A DNA stretch of 64,000 bases from Hansfordia pulvinata (Eukaryota > Ascomycota > Sordariomycetes > Xylariales), in contig BJKQ01000011.1 of assembly GCA_006538405.1 (NCBI GenBank), positions 559,501 through 623,500 of the forward strand. The letters run 5' to 3'. A program made the position numbers and the translations under genes. Below the pieces are notes generated by a model that saw only the letters and a list, made by a program, of their open reading frames with translations, was not told where the DNA came from and ran no database searches. Numbering within the stretch: the first letter of the stretch is position 1; each line of letters starts with the position of its first letter. Shown in pieces: positions 36,400 to 48,483 of this stretch.

Positions 36400-38336
36400 T
36401 CATAATATTACACATGCCGGCGGCCCGATCTCGTCGTCCTGAATGACCGGCAAGTGCTGATCCGTTTGCGTCCAAGCGGCTTCTGCGTACTTGGGCTGCT
36501 TGTACGGTCTGGTGCAGTCCTCGAGTCGCCGCCTCAGCTCCCAGGCTCCCCCCATATAGTCGGCGCCCTCGACATCCTTCTCATACTGCAGCATGTACCA
36601 CTCCAGCTCGGCCTCGGCGCCAGGGACGTCGCCCAAAGAGGCCCAGATGATCTGAAGAGCGTCGGGGAGGAAGGACGAGCCGTAGGGCCTGAAGCTCTCG
36701 CACTGGCGGGCGAGCACGCTGGTCGCGCGGTGGACCTCGAAGGCGGAATCGAGGAAAGACGGGTCCGAGGGGTACAGCGCGCGGAGGACGCAGCCCAGCA
36801 TGGCCTCCTGCCCGAGCATGATGGCCAGACACTTGAGGAACTCGTTGTGATGGCGCGCCGACTGCGACCCCCCGGCCCCGCCTCCGTGGTGCTCAGCCGC
36901 CAGGGCCGCCGCCGCCGCCATCGTCGCCAGCTCGGCCATCCTGGGCCGTTCCTCCCGGTACGTTCGGTGGATCTCGCGCAGCTGCGGCGCGTGCCGGCCT
37001 GGGTCCCGTAAGAAGACGGCCCCTTCGGCCATAGTCGCCGCTTCGAGCCCGCGGAAGGCGTTGCGAGTTATCTTGCGCGGTCGCGCCGCGCTGCACGTGC
37101 TGAGCATATCCCAGAACCACGCCTCCAGCAAGAAAGTCGGGTCCAGGAGGGCCACCCACACCTGTAGCGGCCCGGTCAGCACAACGCCCTCCCCAAGTCA
37201 CGTACTTGCTATTCAGGCCCAGCGCAGGGCACGTTGTTCGAGAGGTGGGAAAGGGGAGGCTCTCTTACCGCCATCTGGCACAGTCCATATATGAACGCAG
37301 GGTTTATCTGGCTCACTGTACCGTTTATTGCCGATTCCCGGAACATGCGGACAATCATGATCCGGTGCTTGTCGGCATGCCGGCGGTCCAGCATGGCCTG
37401 CCCCGTGCGTGCCCCGCGGTTAGCCGCGCGTATGTGAAAAGTGGCGCCCGGGCCGGGACATGGGCCGATGGCGAGGGCCCGGGTGGAGCGGAGCGTACCT
37501 GAGAGATGAACATCATGTTGACAGCCTGCATTTTCAGCGAGGGGTTATCGTTGCCCGAGTACATGCCCTTGCGCATGGTCGCCAGGGCTTTGCCATAGCG
37601 GGTGATGGCGTCGAGCTTGCTCAGGTTGTAGTGACGCGACTTGCACAAGAACACGAGGGCGGAAGCGGCCGTGTCAAGCTCGTCGCAGACACCCAGCAGG
37701 CGGGGGAGCTCGGTCATCATTTGGGTGCCAAAGGCACGGAGGTCGTAGCGGACGTCCTTGATTTCGAGGAGATGGACCAGGGCGGCACGCGTGACCATGA
37801 CATCGCTCATGGGCTGCCTGGTGGGCGCCGGGACGAGCCTTTCCGGGGACGGCTTGTCCTGGGGCGGGGACTTGGTCTTTGGCTTGGACGGGGCCTTGGA
37901 CCGGGGCGGGGCGCTGGCGGGAGGGGTGGGAGTGCAGCCATCGTGAGGTTGGGCGTCGGGGTCCTGGTAGGAGAGGAACTTCCAGCGGCGGGTGCCGTTG
38001 CCGACGCACTGCAGGCCGAGGCGGGCACAGAGGCCGCAGGTGGGCTTGACCTCGTCGCACTGATGACAGCAAGGCAGGGAGTCAGTACATATATCAAGTA
38101 CACGAGTATTCGCGGACGAGGCTTGCTGGGACAAGATGGTGATGGTGGTGGTGGTGGTGGTGGTGGTGTTGTTCGGGACGTCGCCTGCTTGCTCGTGCGT
38201 GTCGGCCGTCTCGATGGGGTCTCCACGTGGACGCGGACGTGCAGTCGGCGGGAGCATAGGCCGGGACGGGGTGACGTGCCTTTTTCTTTCTCCTCTGGCA
38301 CACGGTGCAGCCGTGGCTCTTGGGGACGCCGGGCAT
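36400..38336 (-). CDS. Zn2Cys6 transcription factor with C-terminal CVIL
   Basis: Minus-strand exons 38280-38336, 38059 down to 37499, 37397 down to 37269, and 37161 down to 36400 join in phase 0 to 502 residues. The zinc cluster spans residues 10-37 (C-x2-C-x6-C-x6-C-x2-C-x6-C: CTVCQRRKKK, CDEVKPTCGLC, ARLGLQC). The first intron (38060-38279, 220 nt) interrupts it between Cys2 and Cys3 and has a GC donor (AAG|GCACGT) with a normal CAG acceptor; no GT donor gives the right phase. The other introns are GT-AG. The rest is an alpha-helical fungal regulator body (FDMLST-like and helical segments such as CESFRPYGSSFLPDALQIIW). The last residues are GPPACVIL, a canonical CaaX box with Leu at the end, which predicts geranylgeranylation and membrane association. 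That is unusual for this class. Target genes are unknown. Confidence 0.85.
38060..38279 (-). other. GC-AG intron inside the zinc cluster
   Basis: The donor is AAAAAG|GCACGT and the acceptor CATCAG|TGCGAC. The intron contains a CCA/GGT trinucleotide array (about 38136-38164 on the plus strand). If it is retained, translation continues through a His run and stops after 80 residues, so no zinc cluster is made. Confidence 0.8.
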
Positions 38337-41021
38337 GATGCCGCTCGAACGGCCCAGTGGCGGCGCAGGGGCGGAGTACAGCGGGAGACGTGAGGGCGGG
38401 GTGGTGCAGCCTCTCTGATGCTGGGCTGCGCGAGTCGAGAGGGCGAGAGAGGACGACGAGAGGTGGTTCGGTGTCGGAGCCGTGCAGGTGCAGGCAGCCC
38501 TGTGCTAACGTCGTCGGGAGATATACCGCGTCGGTGGGCCCCTGGGGCTCTTTATCCGTTGAAAGGTGAGCGAGGCCCCTCCAGCCCTGTCTGGGCTGCT
38601 GCTGGGCGGCTTAGGTTACTTACGAGTAAGGTCTCAGCCATTGACTCCCAACGGCGCTCCACGGAACTCTGATAAATGGTAGGAGAGATAGGTGGTACCG
38701 ACGGGAGGTATCCCATGGACCGTAGGTATTTGCACCACCTAAGCCCCCTTCCATCAGCCCCCGCCGTCGGGTGCAGGTGCGTCCTTGGTTCCTACATGTA
38801 CCATATCCGAGGGAGGCAAGTACGGCTACTCGCACTCGAGGTGCGCACTCGAGATTGGAGGCACTGGGCCACACTGAATTATTAACGACTGGAGTATACC
38901 TGCCGGGCAACCTAACGTAGCCGATCCATCGTCTACCTGGGCCGGGCGCAGGCACAGGGCTACCGAGTCAGCGAGCCCACGATCCCCTCTCTCGCCGCCG
39001 GGCTATGTCCCAGACGCCCGCTCTCCACGTGCTGTCATCCTACTGCCTCGCCGTAGTCAGCAGCGCTAACCGCGACGAGGATCGCCTCCAGGGCGAAGCG
39101 TCCTCGCGCAGATCCCCATCCCCAGCCCGGCCAATATCCGCATCCTGGCCGTACGCGTACGGGTCGGGAGCAGAGTCTAGCCACTCCCAGCATAGGCCGC
39201 GTCTCGTTCGAGACGACTGTCGGCAGTCTGGCATGCTGCGCCCTCGAGGCTGTGGCCCACGGAGGTGGGTGATAAGGTAGAGCAGGTGCGAGTGCAGCCT
39301 GTAGCTGTCGAGGAGAACATCGGTCTTGGGAAAGGGGCGCGAGCATGGTCCAACTATGGTCTCTGGGCTACACAAAGCGAGGACAGGGCTGACCGAATGC
39401 CGGTCGAGCTGCGTGCGCCTGGATCGTGAACATCTTGCGTTAGCTGGGTAGGTACATATGTAAGGTAGGTACTTGAAGATCCGGCCAAGCCCGATAGTTC
39501 CAATGTTCAATTGCGCTGAAGAAAGAGCCTTGGCAATGCCTCCAGAAGGACACACTATGCAATGCATTGCCAAGGTTCCTCCCCCTTATCTGCGAGTCGT
39601 AGTGTGCTGACTACCGGTACCTATAAACGCCGCGTATTGTTACCCCTTTACGGCGTCGGTAATATCAACCCTATTCCAGGTCTCTTATACTCCGTACTAA
39701 AAAACAAGCGAGGCGGGGCCACCACTGTCGACGCCTAGACACACGAGCTCTCGTGAGGATCCAGCCGCCATCGATGCCTCCCGCTCGCTTAACTCACTAT
39801 AATAGCCTGTGGTCCATCCAGCGGGGGGATCCAACCCTATAATTCGGCTGAGCCACCGCCTCGCGGCTTCAGGACTTGGTCAAATCGATGGGTTTCTTGT
39901 ACCTTGGTAGACCACTGTGTTTCCTGTGTCCCTGCACCAAGCGACGCAAACATGGACTCATGGACGGTCGTGCCCATCCCCATCTGCTGGTCTGTACGGC
40001 AGCGGCGCCTCCTATAGGGAAGGGCACTGGTATTCCGGAGTTTTCCAGGCCGCTGACATGATGTAAAAGCGGAAACTTTGCTCTGCAGAGTATAGTAAAA
40101 CGGCTGGGAGTCTCTCTCTCGCTCCCCCTCTCTATACTCTGCCCTCTCCCCTTCGAGCGCAACAATGCATCGAGGTTGACGCGAATTCGTAAGCGCGGGC
40201 GCATGATAGCCCCATCTCCGGTTAGTCTGGCGCGAGAGTTATAGACGTCTATGCGGTCTGTTATATTAGCTCAACGGCGGCAGTGACGCAGAATGCGCAT
40301 TCGTGGGCCCAGCCTCGTAGGGCGAGGCGCAGACTACCTAGAGGTACGAGTATATCGGCACCCTCCGACAGATTGAGGCAGGATTACCCAGGTGGGCCGG
40401 TGTCCCAGACGCCGCCGCACCCGACGACGCGATTACTGACCAAAGTTCCCAGTCTCGGCGTCAATGCTCGCCTCCCGGCCGAGAGCAAGCTACATATTGG
40501 TGACTACGTACATACATAGTCGTAATATATACGCTGACGGGAATTGGCGAGCCCTCGCATTTACTCACATCACTCTCCTGCTGTCTGGCTTGGCCCTGGA
40601 CTACCCAGCAAATGTCTGACCTTCGCAAGCCTGGGGACAGTTAGACAGTTGGAGGCTACCCTTGGGTTATACCTCCAAGTTTATTCGCGACCTAGAACTA
40701 GTAGTGTTAGCGGCTCAAGCAAGTAAAGTAGCAAGCTAGGTAGGTAGGTATGGACCTAGCGGCATGTTGAATCAACCTGAACCACGATGAATCATAGCTA
40801 CTGCCAAGGTTACATCTATCAACGGGTGAAGCACCCTACCCAAGGCACAAAACAGAGGGGTGGTTTGAAGCTTCGAAATGGTAGAAGAACCCGCCACAGC
40901 CCGGATGACAAAGCGCTCCATGTTGGTCGAGGTAAGAGTGTCGCCATATCGCCACCAAGCAGACCATCAAGCCGGCAAGGACCCCTCGACGGCTCACCCA
41001 CCACCAAGTTAACGAGCCAGG
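38337..41021. other. 2.7-kb intergenic, no gene recognised
   Basis: Divergent space between the CVIL regulator (-) and the sulfotransferase-like gene (+). It holds TACTCCGTAC near 39688, GTAGGTAGGTA near 40738-40750 and other GTAGG words. No coding signature is seen. Confidence 0.55.
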
Positions 41022-42145
41022 ATGGGAGGCGTGCCCTCGGTGCCCACAGACCCGACACGGAGGGTCCAGGTCATCGCCGCGGGCTACTCCCGGACGGGGA
41101 CCCTGTCCATGCAACTGGCTCTCGAGGAGCTGCTCGGCGGGCCAGTCCTGCATGGCGGCACGCAGATACTCACCCGCGAAGACGGTAAGTCGAAACCAGC
41201 CCACCACAGCCCCCCCCCCCCCCCCCCCCCCCCCGCGCCCCCCACCACACCCTTGACCGACCGAGACCACGAGCTGGCGGGGCCGTAAACGGGCGGCAGA
41301 CAGTGCTGACGATGATCACGCCTTGCCCCCTGGGCACCGCGATTCCCGATGCAGTGTATTGCAAGAAGTGGGTGCGCGCCTACGCGGCGCGGCGCAGCGG
41401 CGACGGGCCCGCCCTCCGCGGGCTCCTGCGGCAGCTGACGGCCGGCTTCGTCGCCGTGGCCGACATGCCGCCGCTCGACTTCGTCCCGGAGCTGATGGCC
41501 ATGTACCCGGAGGCCAGGGTGGTGCTCACGACGCGCGACCCGGACCGGTGGCTCGAGAGCATCCGCCCCGTCGCCAGGGGCTCGTCGCTCTGGTGGCTGC
41601 CCTACCTCCTGTGGCCCATCCCCGGCTGGCGGTGGTTTCCGGCCCTTAGCCTCGAGTTCGGCCGCAGCACCAAGGCCATCTTGGGCCGGACCGGCGAGCA
41701 GGTCCGCAACCCGGAGCCCAGCACCGGTATGGCTGATCCCGCCTCCCCCCCGCCCCCTTCAACTCTCCCACATCTTACTGCACGACTCTTCTTTGGGCCC
41801 TCCAGCTCTCGGAGGACCTTGGCGGTCGGGAGAGGCGTGGCCTCGTCCAAGCCGAGTCGACGCTGACCGCTGACCGCAGATCTGCTTCTGAACTGGAACA
41901 AGAAAGTCCGCGAGATGGTGCCACGCAGCCGGCTGCTGGTCATGGACGTGCGCGAGGGGTGGGCGCCGCTGTGTGAGTTCCTGGACCTGCCTGTGCCGGC
42001 CGCGACCTTCCCCCGGGCCAACGACGCTCGCTCGGCCGAGGAGACCCAGCGGCAGATCGTGCGCAGGGTCTTGCACATCTGGCTCCTGTGGGTACTCGGC
42101 GCTGTCGCTGCAGGGCTGGCGGTGGCGTGGGCGGCTTGCCGCTGA
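41022..42145 (+). CDS. Sulfotransferase-like P-loop protein, C-terminal anchor
   Basis: Exons 41022-41184, 41304-41726 and 41880-42145 join to 283 residues. It belongs to the fungal P-loop family often listed as Sulfotransfer_4 or misnamed NAD-dependent epimerase. Visible are the 5' phosphosulfate-type loop (IAAGYSRTGTLSMQLALEEL, about residues 17-36), a mid-protein DMPPLDFVPELMAMYPEARV and the conserved VVLTTRDPDRWLESI. Enzymatic activity and substrate are unproven for most members. The C-terminus ends in a hydrophobic segment (IWLLWVLGAVAAGLAVAWAA) followed directly by CR-stop, which predicts a tail anchor. Intron 1 contains a 25-nt C-run, and its acceptor is the second of two neighbouring AGs (GGCAGACAG). 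The 3' end faces the Mcp1-type gene. Confidence 0.85.
41210..41234 (+). repeat. Poly-C run in intron 1
   Basis: Twenty-five C on the sense strand of the sulfotransferase-like gene's first intron, ending 69 nt before the end of the acceptor AG. Confidence 0.95.
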
Positions 42146-42873
42146 CCGTATCGTGGGACAAGGAAAGACCGACAGCGCAGGGCGTGGCGTCAAACACACT
42201 GGCATGGAATCGGGGACTTTGAAACACGGATGAGGCACGGGGTTGTGCAGCTCTTCGGCTCTGGAGACGGAGGAGACGGCGTGGGAAAGCTGCCAGCTCT
42301 CCTCAGCGGGCTTAAATCGATCAAGCTACACGGCACTTGACATCTAACCCATGGTCAAGTCCATTCTAACGGTTTTTCGGGAGACCCGTAGAATCAGCCT
42401 GGGTCCAGCACTCACTGAGCCATGCTGCAGATACGGTACTTATACAGCAAAAGAGCAACGGCGCGCTGCGTCGAGTGTCAGGAGCAGTGCGGCCGTTTTG
42501 AGCTTCGATGGACGACTCGGACTCGTCACTGATAGGTGTTATGGCTTGCGCCTCGGTGGCCAATCCTCGCAGAGATTCGAAAAAGTTACCCAGATGGGTA
42601 AAAGCACGTTATAACATGTAGTCAATGGTGTCATGGCCTGACGAGGAACTTGGGCGGCACGGCGAGCCCCGAGAACGCGACTAATGATCCTACCTGGGAG
42701 CCTTTCCTGTCATTGATCTTCCACGTGGCTGCCCACAGCGCGGCACAGCCAGTCTACGTGTACTTGTCGTAGCTGGCTGTGCTGGTCTCCTGTCGGGCCC
42801 CTATCACGCTCCAGTCAACTACTCGTCTTTGAATTTCATATATTGGGGTATCTCCATATCTGCGTCTCCGACT
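42146..42873. other. Convergent 3' intergenic
   Basis: This is the 0.7-kb gap between the 3' ends of the sulfotransferase-like and Mcp1-type genes. Nothing is recognised in it. Confidence 0.55.
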
Positions 42874-43945
42874 CTATTGGCCTGCGGACTCGTAGATTCT
42901 ATCATATACGGTGGCTAGCCAGCCGTCCGCACGTCCGTGAGTGGCGACAATGCCGAGTGAGCCCGCCGCCCACAGCCCGCCGATGACAAGGGCCACGGCC
43001 TGGGTTGACCACCAAGCGCGACTCCTCCGCTTTCTCAGGTCCTTGTCTACCGTCGAGCGCCTCCAGCCCGGGGGCGGAGCGCGGTTGAGCCACTTCGTCC
43101 AGCCCCACACCATGTGGCCGACGCCGATGGACAGGAAGGAAACGAAGAATGCCCAGGCCTGCAGGGGGTGGCGGGAGAAGCCGTGGGCGACGTACTGCAA
43201 GCCGATGTTGGACGAGTCGCCGTCCACGATGATGGGCAGGGCGCGGTTCACAACGACATGACCGGCGCACAGGCCGGTGAAGATGTAGCCGGAGATGGAG
43301 ATGTAGGAAAGCGTTGGCCAGCCGGAGCGGAGCCCCGCAGCAGAGTGCTGCCTTGAGGCGTCGGCGCCATAGCGCTGCAGATTTTGACGGCGGCGTATGA
43401 AACGCAGGGCGAAACCGGACGCGACGTGGGCGACAATGGGCAAGCCAACGAGCAGCGGCTCGGCCACGGACGTTTGGTACAGCTCGCGGGCCATGAGCAG
43501 GAACGGTTCGGAGTAGGGAACGGACTGATACAGCAGAGGGATCAGGGAAGTGTTGGTCATGTGGATTCCGGCGAACAAGGTAAAGGCGTAGGAGGAGTAG
43601 CGCTGAATGCGCATAACTGCAAAGAGAATGGTTAGCAAGGGTAGGCAGCAGCAAGAGAGCATACAGTCACGACAGGGTCAGCTTACGATAGAAGACAGCA
43701 CCATGACCGCTGCCGCTGAGCCCCACGGCCGAGGCCGAGGGGGGATGAGACTTGAGGGAAGACGTAGACTGGTCGGATTTGAGTGATGCGGAAGCGTCGA
43801 GAGAGTCGCCCGGCAGACTGTCCGGGTCGGCGTCGATGGGGGTAGGGTCGACCTGCACGAGAGAGGCGAGGGTATCTTGCGAGTCTTGGGGCCGGAGGAC
43901 ACCCGTCGACTCCGAAGCGGCGGGGTCGTTTGCGTTGCGCCGCAT
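42874..43945 (-). CDS. mcp1: Mcp1-type mitochondrial membrane protein
   Basis: Exons 43945 down to 43687 and 43616 down to 42874 join (C|TT) to 333 residues, starting at MRRNANDP. An upstream GTG in the same frame is not a likely start. Mcp1 is a mitochondrial outer-membrane protein that recruits Vps13 and helps lipid exchange. The N-terminal about 85 residues are disordered and Ser-rich, a plausible place for the Vps13-binding PxP segment (SHPPSAS, DPTPIDADPD). The body has about five hydrophobic helices (SSYAFTLFAGIHMTNTSLIP, VGLPIVAHVASGFALRFI, ISISGYIFTGLCAGHVVVN, AWAFFVSFLSIGVGHMVWGW, VALVIGGLWAAGSLGIVA) with His residues in helices 1, 2, 3 and 4, as in this haem/cytochrome b561-like fold. 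The splice restores VFYLMRIQRYSSYAF. The family assignment is by pattern. Confidence 0.8.
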
Positions 43946-44657
43946 GGTGGTCGCTGGCGAGGTTGACGATGCTGAAGGGTTGAGGAGGGAGGCGGCGGTC
44001 ACTGCGCGTCGACATGCGCGCTCTTACTCCGTACACGCACTGGCTTTGGCCAGTATGTTCAATGACGTGGGAGCCCGGGTTCCAGGTCCTGGTTCGGCTC
44101 AAGTACCTCTGGGTATCGCTTCACACGTGCATCCTCACGCCAAATGGGCCTCGCTTCAATGTTCTTCATGTCGGCGGCAGGACGATCGGAGCACCGATAG
44201 GTTTTAGTATCGCACTGAGCGGCAGTCTGGCTCTTGGTGGCGTGCTTGACATCTCGCCTGCCGAGGCCCGACTCTGCAAATCATCCGGATAGGGTGCTCC
44301 CCTCGTCGCCACCATGTATGTTATTACCACGTTCTGGAGGCGTTGGAGGCTCCCAGTACGATGCGTATGTACCGGTACGGGGAAGTACGGGAAGCCGCCT
44401 AAGCAGCATTGCCGGCCTCACTATTGGACCGCCTTGCAGAAGCGGAGCCGCTGACGCCGGAGAGGAAGTGGGAGTACGAGTAGACGGGAATTGGGCGAGT
44501 TCATCCAAGCGACCTCGGCACGGCAGCATCACTCCCCTTCACATCATCGACAGCGAAGCGACCTGGGACAAGGTAGCTGACGGCTCGAAGGCCTGCAGAC
44601 GGCGCGCGAGAGCCCGGAACCCCTCGTTTTCGCCGTCTAGCCATTTCCTGAGCCAAG
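43946..44657. promoter_or_regulatory. Divergent promoter region Mcp1-type / C2H2
   Basis: About 0.7 kb separates two divergent start codons. It contains TTACTCCGTAC near 44024 and AGTACGAGTAG at 44473-44483. Confidence 0.45.
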
Positions 44658-45343
44658 ATGCCTCCGGTAGGTGCCCCTGGTCCCGTCGCTCACCACTCGC
44701 CCGTGTCTTCGCGACCAGTCCCGCCCCGGCCCCATCCATTCCCATCCCCGTCGTCGCTGCCCTCGAGCCTGGGCTTGACCTCATTCGCTAATCCCTCTCT
44801 GCGCCTTGCCAGCGACACCAAACCCTCCCTCCGGCCGCGACCTCGTCCGCCCGCGCCGCCCTCCAGTCCTTTTACTGCGATCTCTGCTCCAAGGGCTACT
44901 CGCGCATGAACGACTATGAAGCCCACCTCGGCAGCTATGACCACAGCCACCGCCAGCGCATGCGCGACATGAAGCAGATGGTCAAGGACCCCACGGCTGG
45001 TGCCCGAGCCCGCAAGGCCGAGGCCCGCGCAGACGGACTCATCAGCATCAAGCTGGGCGACGCCGCTGCCACCACGGGGCCGGGGGCCGGTCCGGCCACT
45101 GGCGGGGGCTTCAAGAAGGGAGGCTTCAAGAAGAGCGGATTCAAGAGCGCGTTTGCGCCCGTAGACGATGGTGTCGCAGCCAACGCCGGCCCGGGCGTCG
45201 AACTTGTCGCCAACAAAGATGACGCCCCTGCGCCCGTGGCTCGCCCGGGCATCAAGCTAGCTTCGGTCCTCGACGACAATGTAGAGAGCGACACTGACGA
45301 TGAGGGCTACGAAATGTACGACCCGCGACGACCCACAGACTGA
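44658..45343 (+). CDS. Small C2H2 (U1/GPATCH8-like) zinc-finger protein
   Basis: Exon 1 is only 9 nt (MPP, 44658-44666), followed by GTAGGT and a 146-nt intron. Exon 2 (44813-45343) starts in phase 0, giving 179 residues. The finger FYCDLCSKGYSRMNDYEAHL ends with GSYDH, a C-x2-C-x12-H-x5-H arrangement with a downstream basic helix (HRQRMRDMKQ). It is close in pattern to the double-stranded-nucleic-acid-binding fingers at the start of GPATCH8/ZNF804-type proteins. A repeated FKKGGFKKSGFKSAF motif and an acidic C-terminus (DDEGYEMYDPRRPTD) follow. A nucleic-acid-binding nuclear role is inferred. Starting at the internal Met of the same frame (RMNDYEAH) would lose the finger cysteines, so the spliced start is preferred. 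Confidence 0.8.
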
Positions 45344-48300
45344 GCAGGACCGGCCGAATGGGACGAGAGATGAAGAGGAGGTGCCTACAAGGTCATTGAG
45401 TATAGCGACGACATTGTCAGGGAACCTGAGTGCCCTCGAAAGATGCCCTGGGTCGGCCAGCGACGACATCTTTGGGGCCCGCCGACCGCTCGCGAACGAA
45501 AGCGCAACACCAGCCACACGCTCCAATGACTGCTAGGACAAGTTCAAAGTGATGAGAGCACTTCTTGGACCTCAGTAGCATGCTGAAGAGCGCTTGGGAA
45601 TTACGAGTACCTTATGTCCTTTCAAGAAAGAACATGGGAGTCCGGGAAAAGACCCGCGCATCGCGCCCCAATCATGGGGGCATGCATTCTCGTGGAGTGA
45701 GAATGCCTCGACTCGTATGGCACACGTAATGCAGCAAGTAACGTTTTACATGATTACATTAAAATTGCAGATGATGATGGATGCTGCTGTGCTTCAATTA
45801 CGCGGCACCACCCCAAGGGGTGCCCAATAGATGATCGATCCAGCTTCATACGTATTCCATCCAATCCTGACCTCATCTGCGATAATACCGGTCTCGTCAC
45901 ATCCCACCGTCGCATGTTGAAGTCTCAGTCCTGCGAGGCACAGAGAAGTAACCGCACGTCGGGACTGAATCGTCGTACGACACCCAAGTCGCGCAGCAGT
46001 AAAGACTTGCGTCAAGTTTCTTCTTCATCCCGTTCCCACAGGGAGCGGCGACAATGAAAAATCTCTTCATCAAAAGGGATTTGAAAGTTCCAAAAATTCC
46101 CAAGCCGGCCGTAGCCAACTTGGAGTGGTCATAGTATAGTTTTCAACTAGCAAAAACACACGCTCGGACGAATCCTCACTGCGATGCGTAAAGCCCGTGC
46201 ACCAAGATGGGGAAGAAAGGAAAGAAAACAGGCAAACTGCAGGCGGCGCGGACGCGGTTTTGTAGGTGCAGGGCGGTGTGGTGGGAGGGCTCTGCGGCGA
46301 CTGGGCGCAATCAGCCTTTGCCCGGGTAACGCGCTTTCTGCCAGTGGGGCGGGCGTGTGCGCTAGTCTCATCCCGGTGACTCGGCAGGTGCGTCCCTTGA
46401 GTGCGTGAGTGCCTGGGACAGTCACCTGATCAGTCACGGCAACTCATCATTTGAACATATTCTGTGACTCACGGCACGGCGCCTATCTGTTATATACGCG
46501 TATCTAATGTGATGTGGGCAGCCTCAGCTCGGTCATGCGCGCGGTGCCCTACGATTATCATTGACCGGACAGTCCATCATGAGGTGAGCTACCCGTACGC
46601 GCGGATCCTTTATCAGCCCGCCAGAGCCGCTGTGCCGCGGGCCCAGAGATGCGGACCCCTACCCGTACTCTACTCCGTACTCACGGCCATTACCTGCGCT
46701 GCGGGCCAGTTGGGATGCGTCTCTCCGGATCCTACAGGATCAGAAAAGACGATGACAGTGGGAAATAGAAGCGACCCGCCGTTCTAGAGCCTCGGTCTCC
46801 GGCAGGGCAGGCTCCCCTACTCGTACTCATGGAACGCCGACAAGGCGCCAACCGACACCGGGCCACTCCTTCCACGCTCAGGGCAGTGCGTCGTCGCCTG
46901 CACCCCGCGAGGCTTCACCTGGCCACGCTGGCCTCCCCTCACTCGCTGCACATCACAGCCAACAGTCAACGCTGCGCGCTGTGCGCCGCAGTCTATCGCG
47001 CTTTGCAGGCGTGGCAAGAGCGAGATTATATGCCAATACGAGTCGAACGGGCCGCGGTTGCGGCCGCCCAACCCGAACCCATGGCCTTGTCGAAGCCCTC
47101 TGGGCATGGCGGGACTGTCTGGCTGGTCCATCGGACTGGCAGTCCGGCTTGCTTTCAAGGTCGTTAATGGTGTATCCGATGGCCTCCAGGCCTACTCCAT
47201 GAGGATAACGGGAGCCTCCCGGCGGCATCGAACTGTGCCGGTGACGTCGACGCAGCATGTTGGGCCTGGGAATGCGCCAAGGAGGACCAGCGCCGTATGC
47301 TCGTGTTCCGTCACTCCGTACAATTCTGGAGACGAGATCTACAGGGGCAGCGAGGCTAAAACACCTTGACAACCCACTCAAAGCTGCATGGCTGCCATGG
47401 TGTCACGGTGTGCATGGGTGCACTGCGTGACAGATGCGCATATTCCTTGAAAAGTAACCGACAACATATCGCAGGGAGAGTTGCCACTTGTCGTTGGTGA
47501 CGGTGTTTGTTCAAGTGGCCGAAATGCGACGACGACGAGAAGAACCTGCGGCTTCGATCGTCTCCCTTGGGTCGTGGCGCTTGCGAGACCCCGTACCGTA
47601 ACAAGAAGAACAGCGCCTTGTCAACATCTCCCCGCATATCGCCGTGTCGGCCCTCGTCAGTCAGCCTCGCTGCCCGTAGAGGTGTACCCGCACGGCATTA
47701 TGAAAGATCCTGTTCGCATCTCCAGCTTATTATGACAGGCCCGGCTTGACATGGTCTGCTGGCCCCATCGATCCACTACCGGGCTGGAAGCCCTGATCAA
47801 TCTATAAGACTCGCGACATCCCAGGGAGTTGAACACCAGAATGCCCTCTTGGGCTACCATCCTTGGAGACGACGAAGGAATCGAAACGATGAGGGCAGGC
47901 GGCTGTGTGGCTACGGACAGGCCATGGCCGCACTCCACTCCATAGCATCAGGAGCCGAGCCGCTCGCCCAGCCAGAGGCAGGACGGATCGTCGCCGTCTT
48001 TTTTTAGCTGGGTGACGGGCCAGCAAGGATTCTTCCAAGTGGTGCGCCGACCAGATTTACCCCAGCTGGGGGCGCGAACACCCAGATGGAAGAGAGACAA
48101 TCTGACTGAGCGTGCGCTGTAAGCCACGGAGCGGATTCTGCTCTGTCAATGTACTGTGCGCCCTGGGCGGCCTTGGCCGTTCGCCACCTCCCACAGGTTG
48201 TTCATCGCTGTCAGCCTGAGCACGCCACTTCTCGCCGGCGCGTTATCGCTTTCATATAAGCTCGACGGCCGCCACGGAGCACGACGAGGCAACCTGAACG

Positions 48301-48483
48301 CGCGCCGCCCAGCCGAACGCCTTTTCGAATACCTGCTGCGAGCTTTGGTGGAGGCTGCATGCTGACCACAGAACCTGGCTGGACCGTGGAACAGGGTACC
48401 CCGAGCCCCCACCCCCGCCATCAATCACCCCTCCGCCGCCCACGGCTGGCGGTCGATTGCGACTCGGGCAAGCCTCCCCGGCC
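45344..48483. other. 3.1-kb intergenic, no gene recognised
   Basis: The frames here are short and without family signature. TACTCCGTACTC near 46670 and TACTCGTACTC at 46818-46828 occur. A possible TATA-like ATATAAG lies near 48254, upstream of the esterase gene. Confidence 0.55.

Noticed and set aside
38094..38280. His-rich extension as a genuine part of the CVIL regulator
   Set aside because: It comes from reading through the CCA/GGT array of the GC-AG intron; splicing instead completes a perfect zinc cluster.
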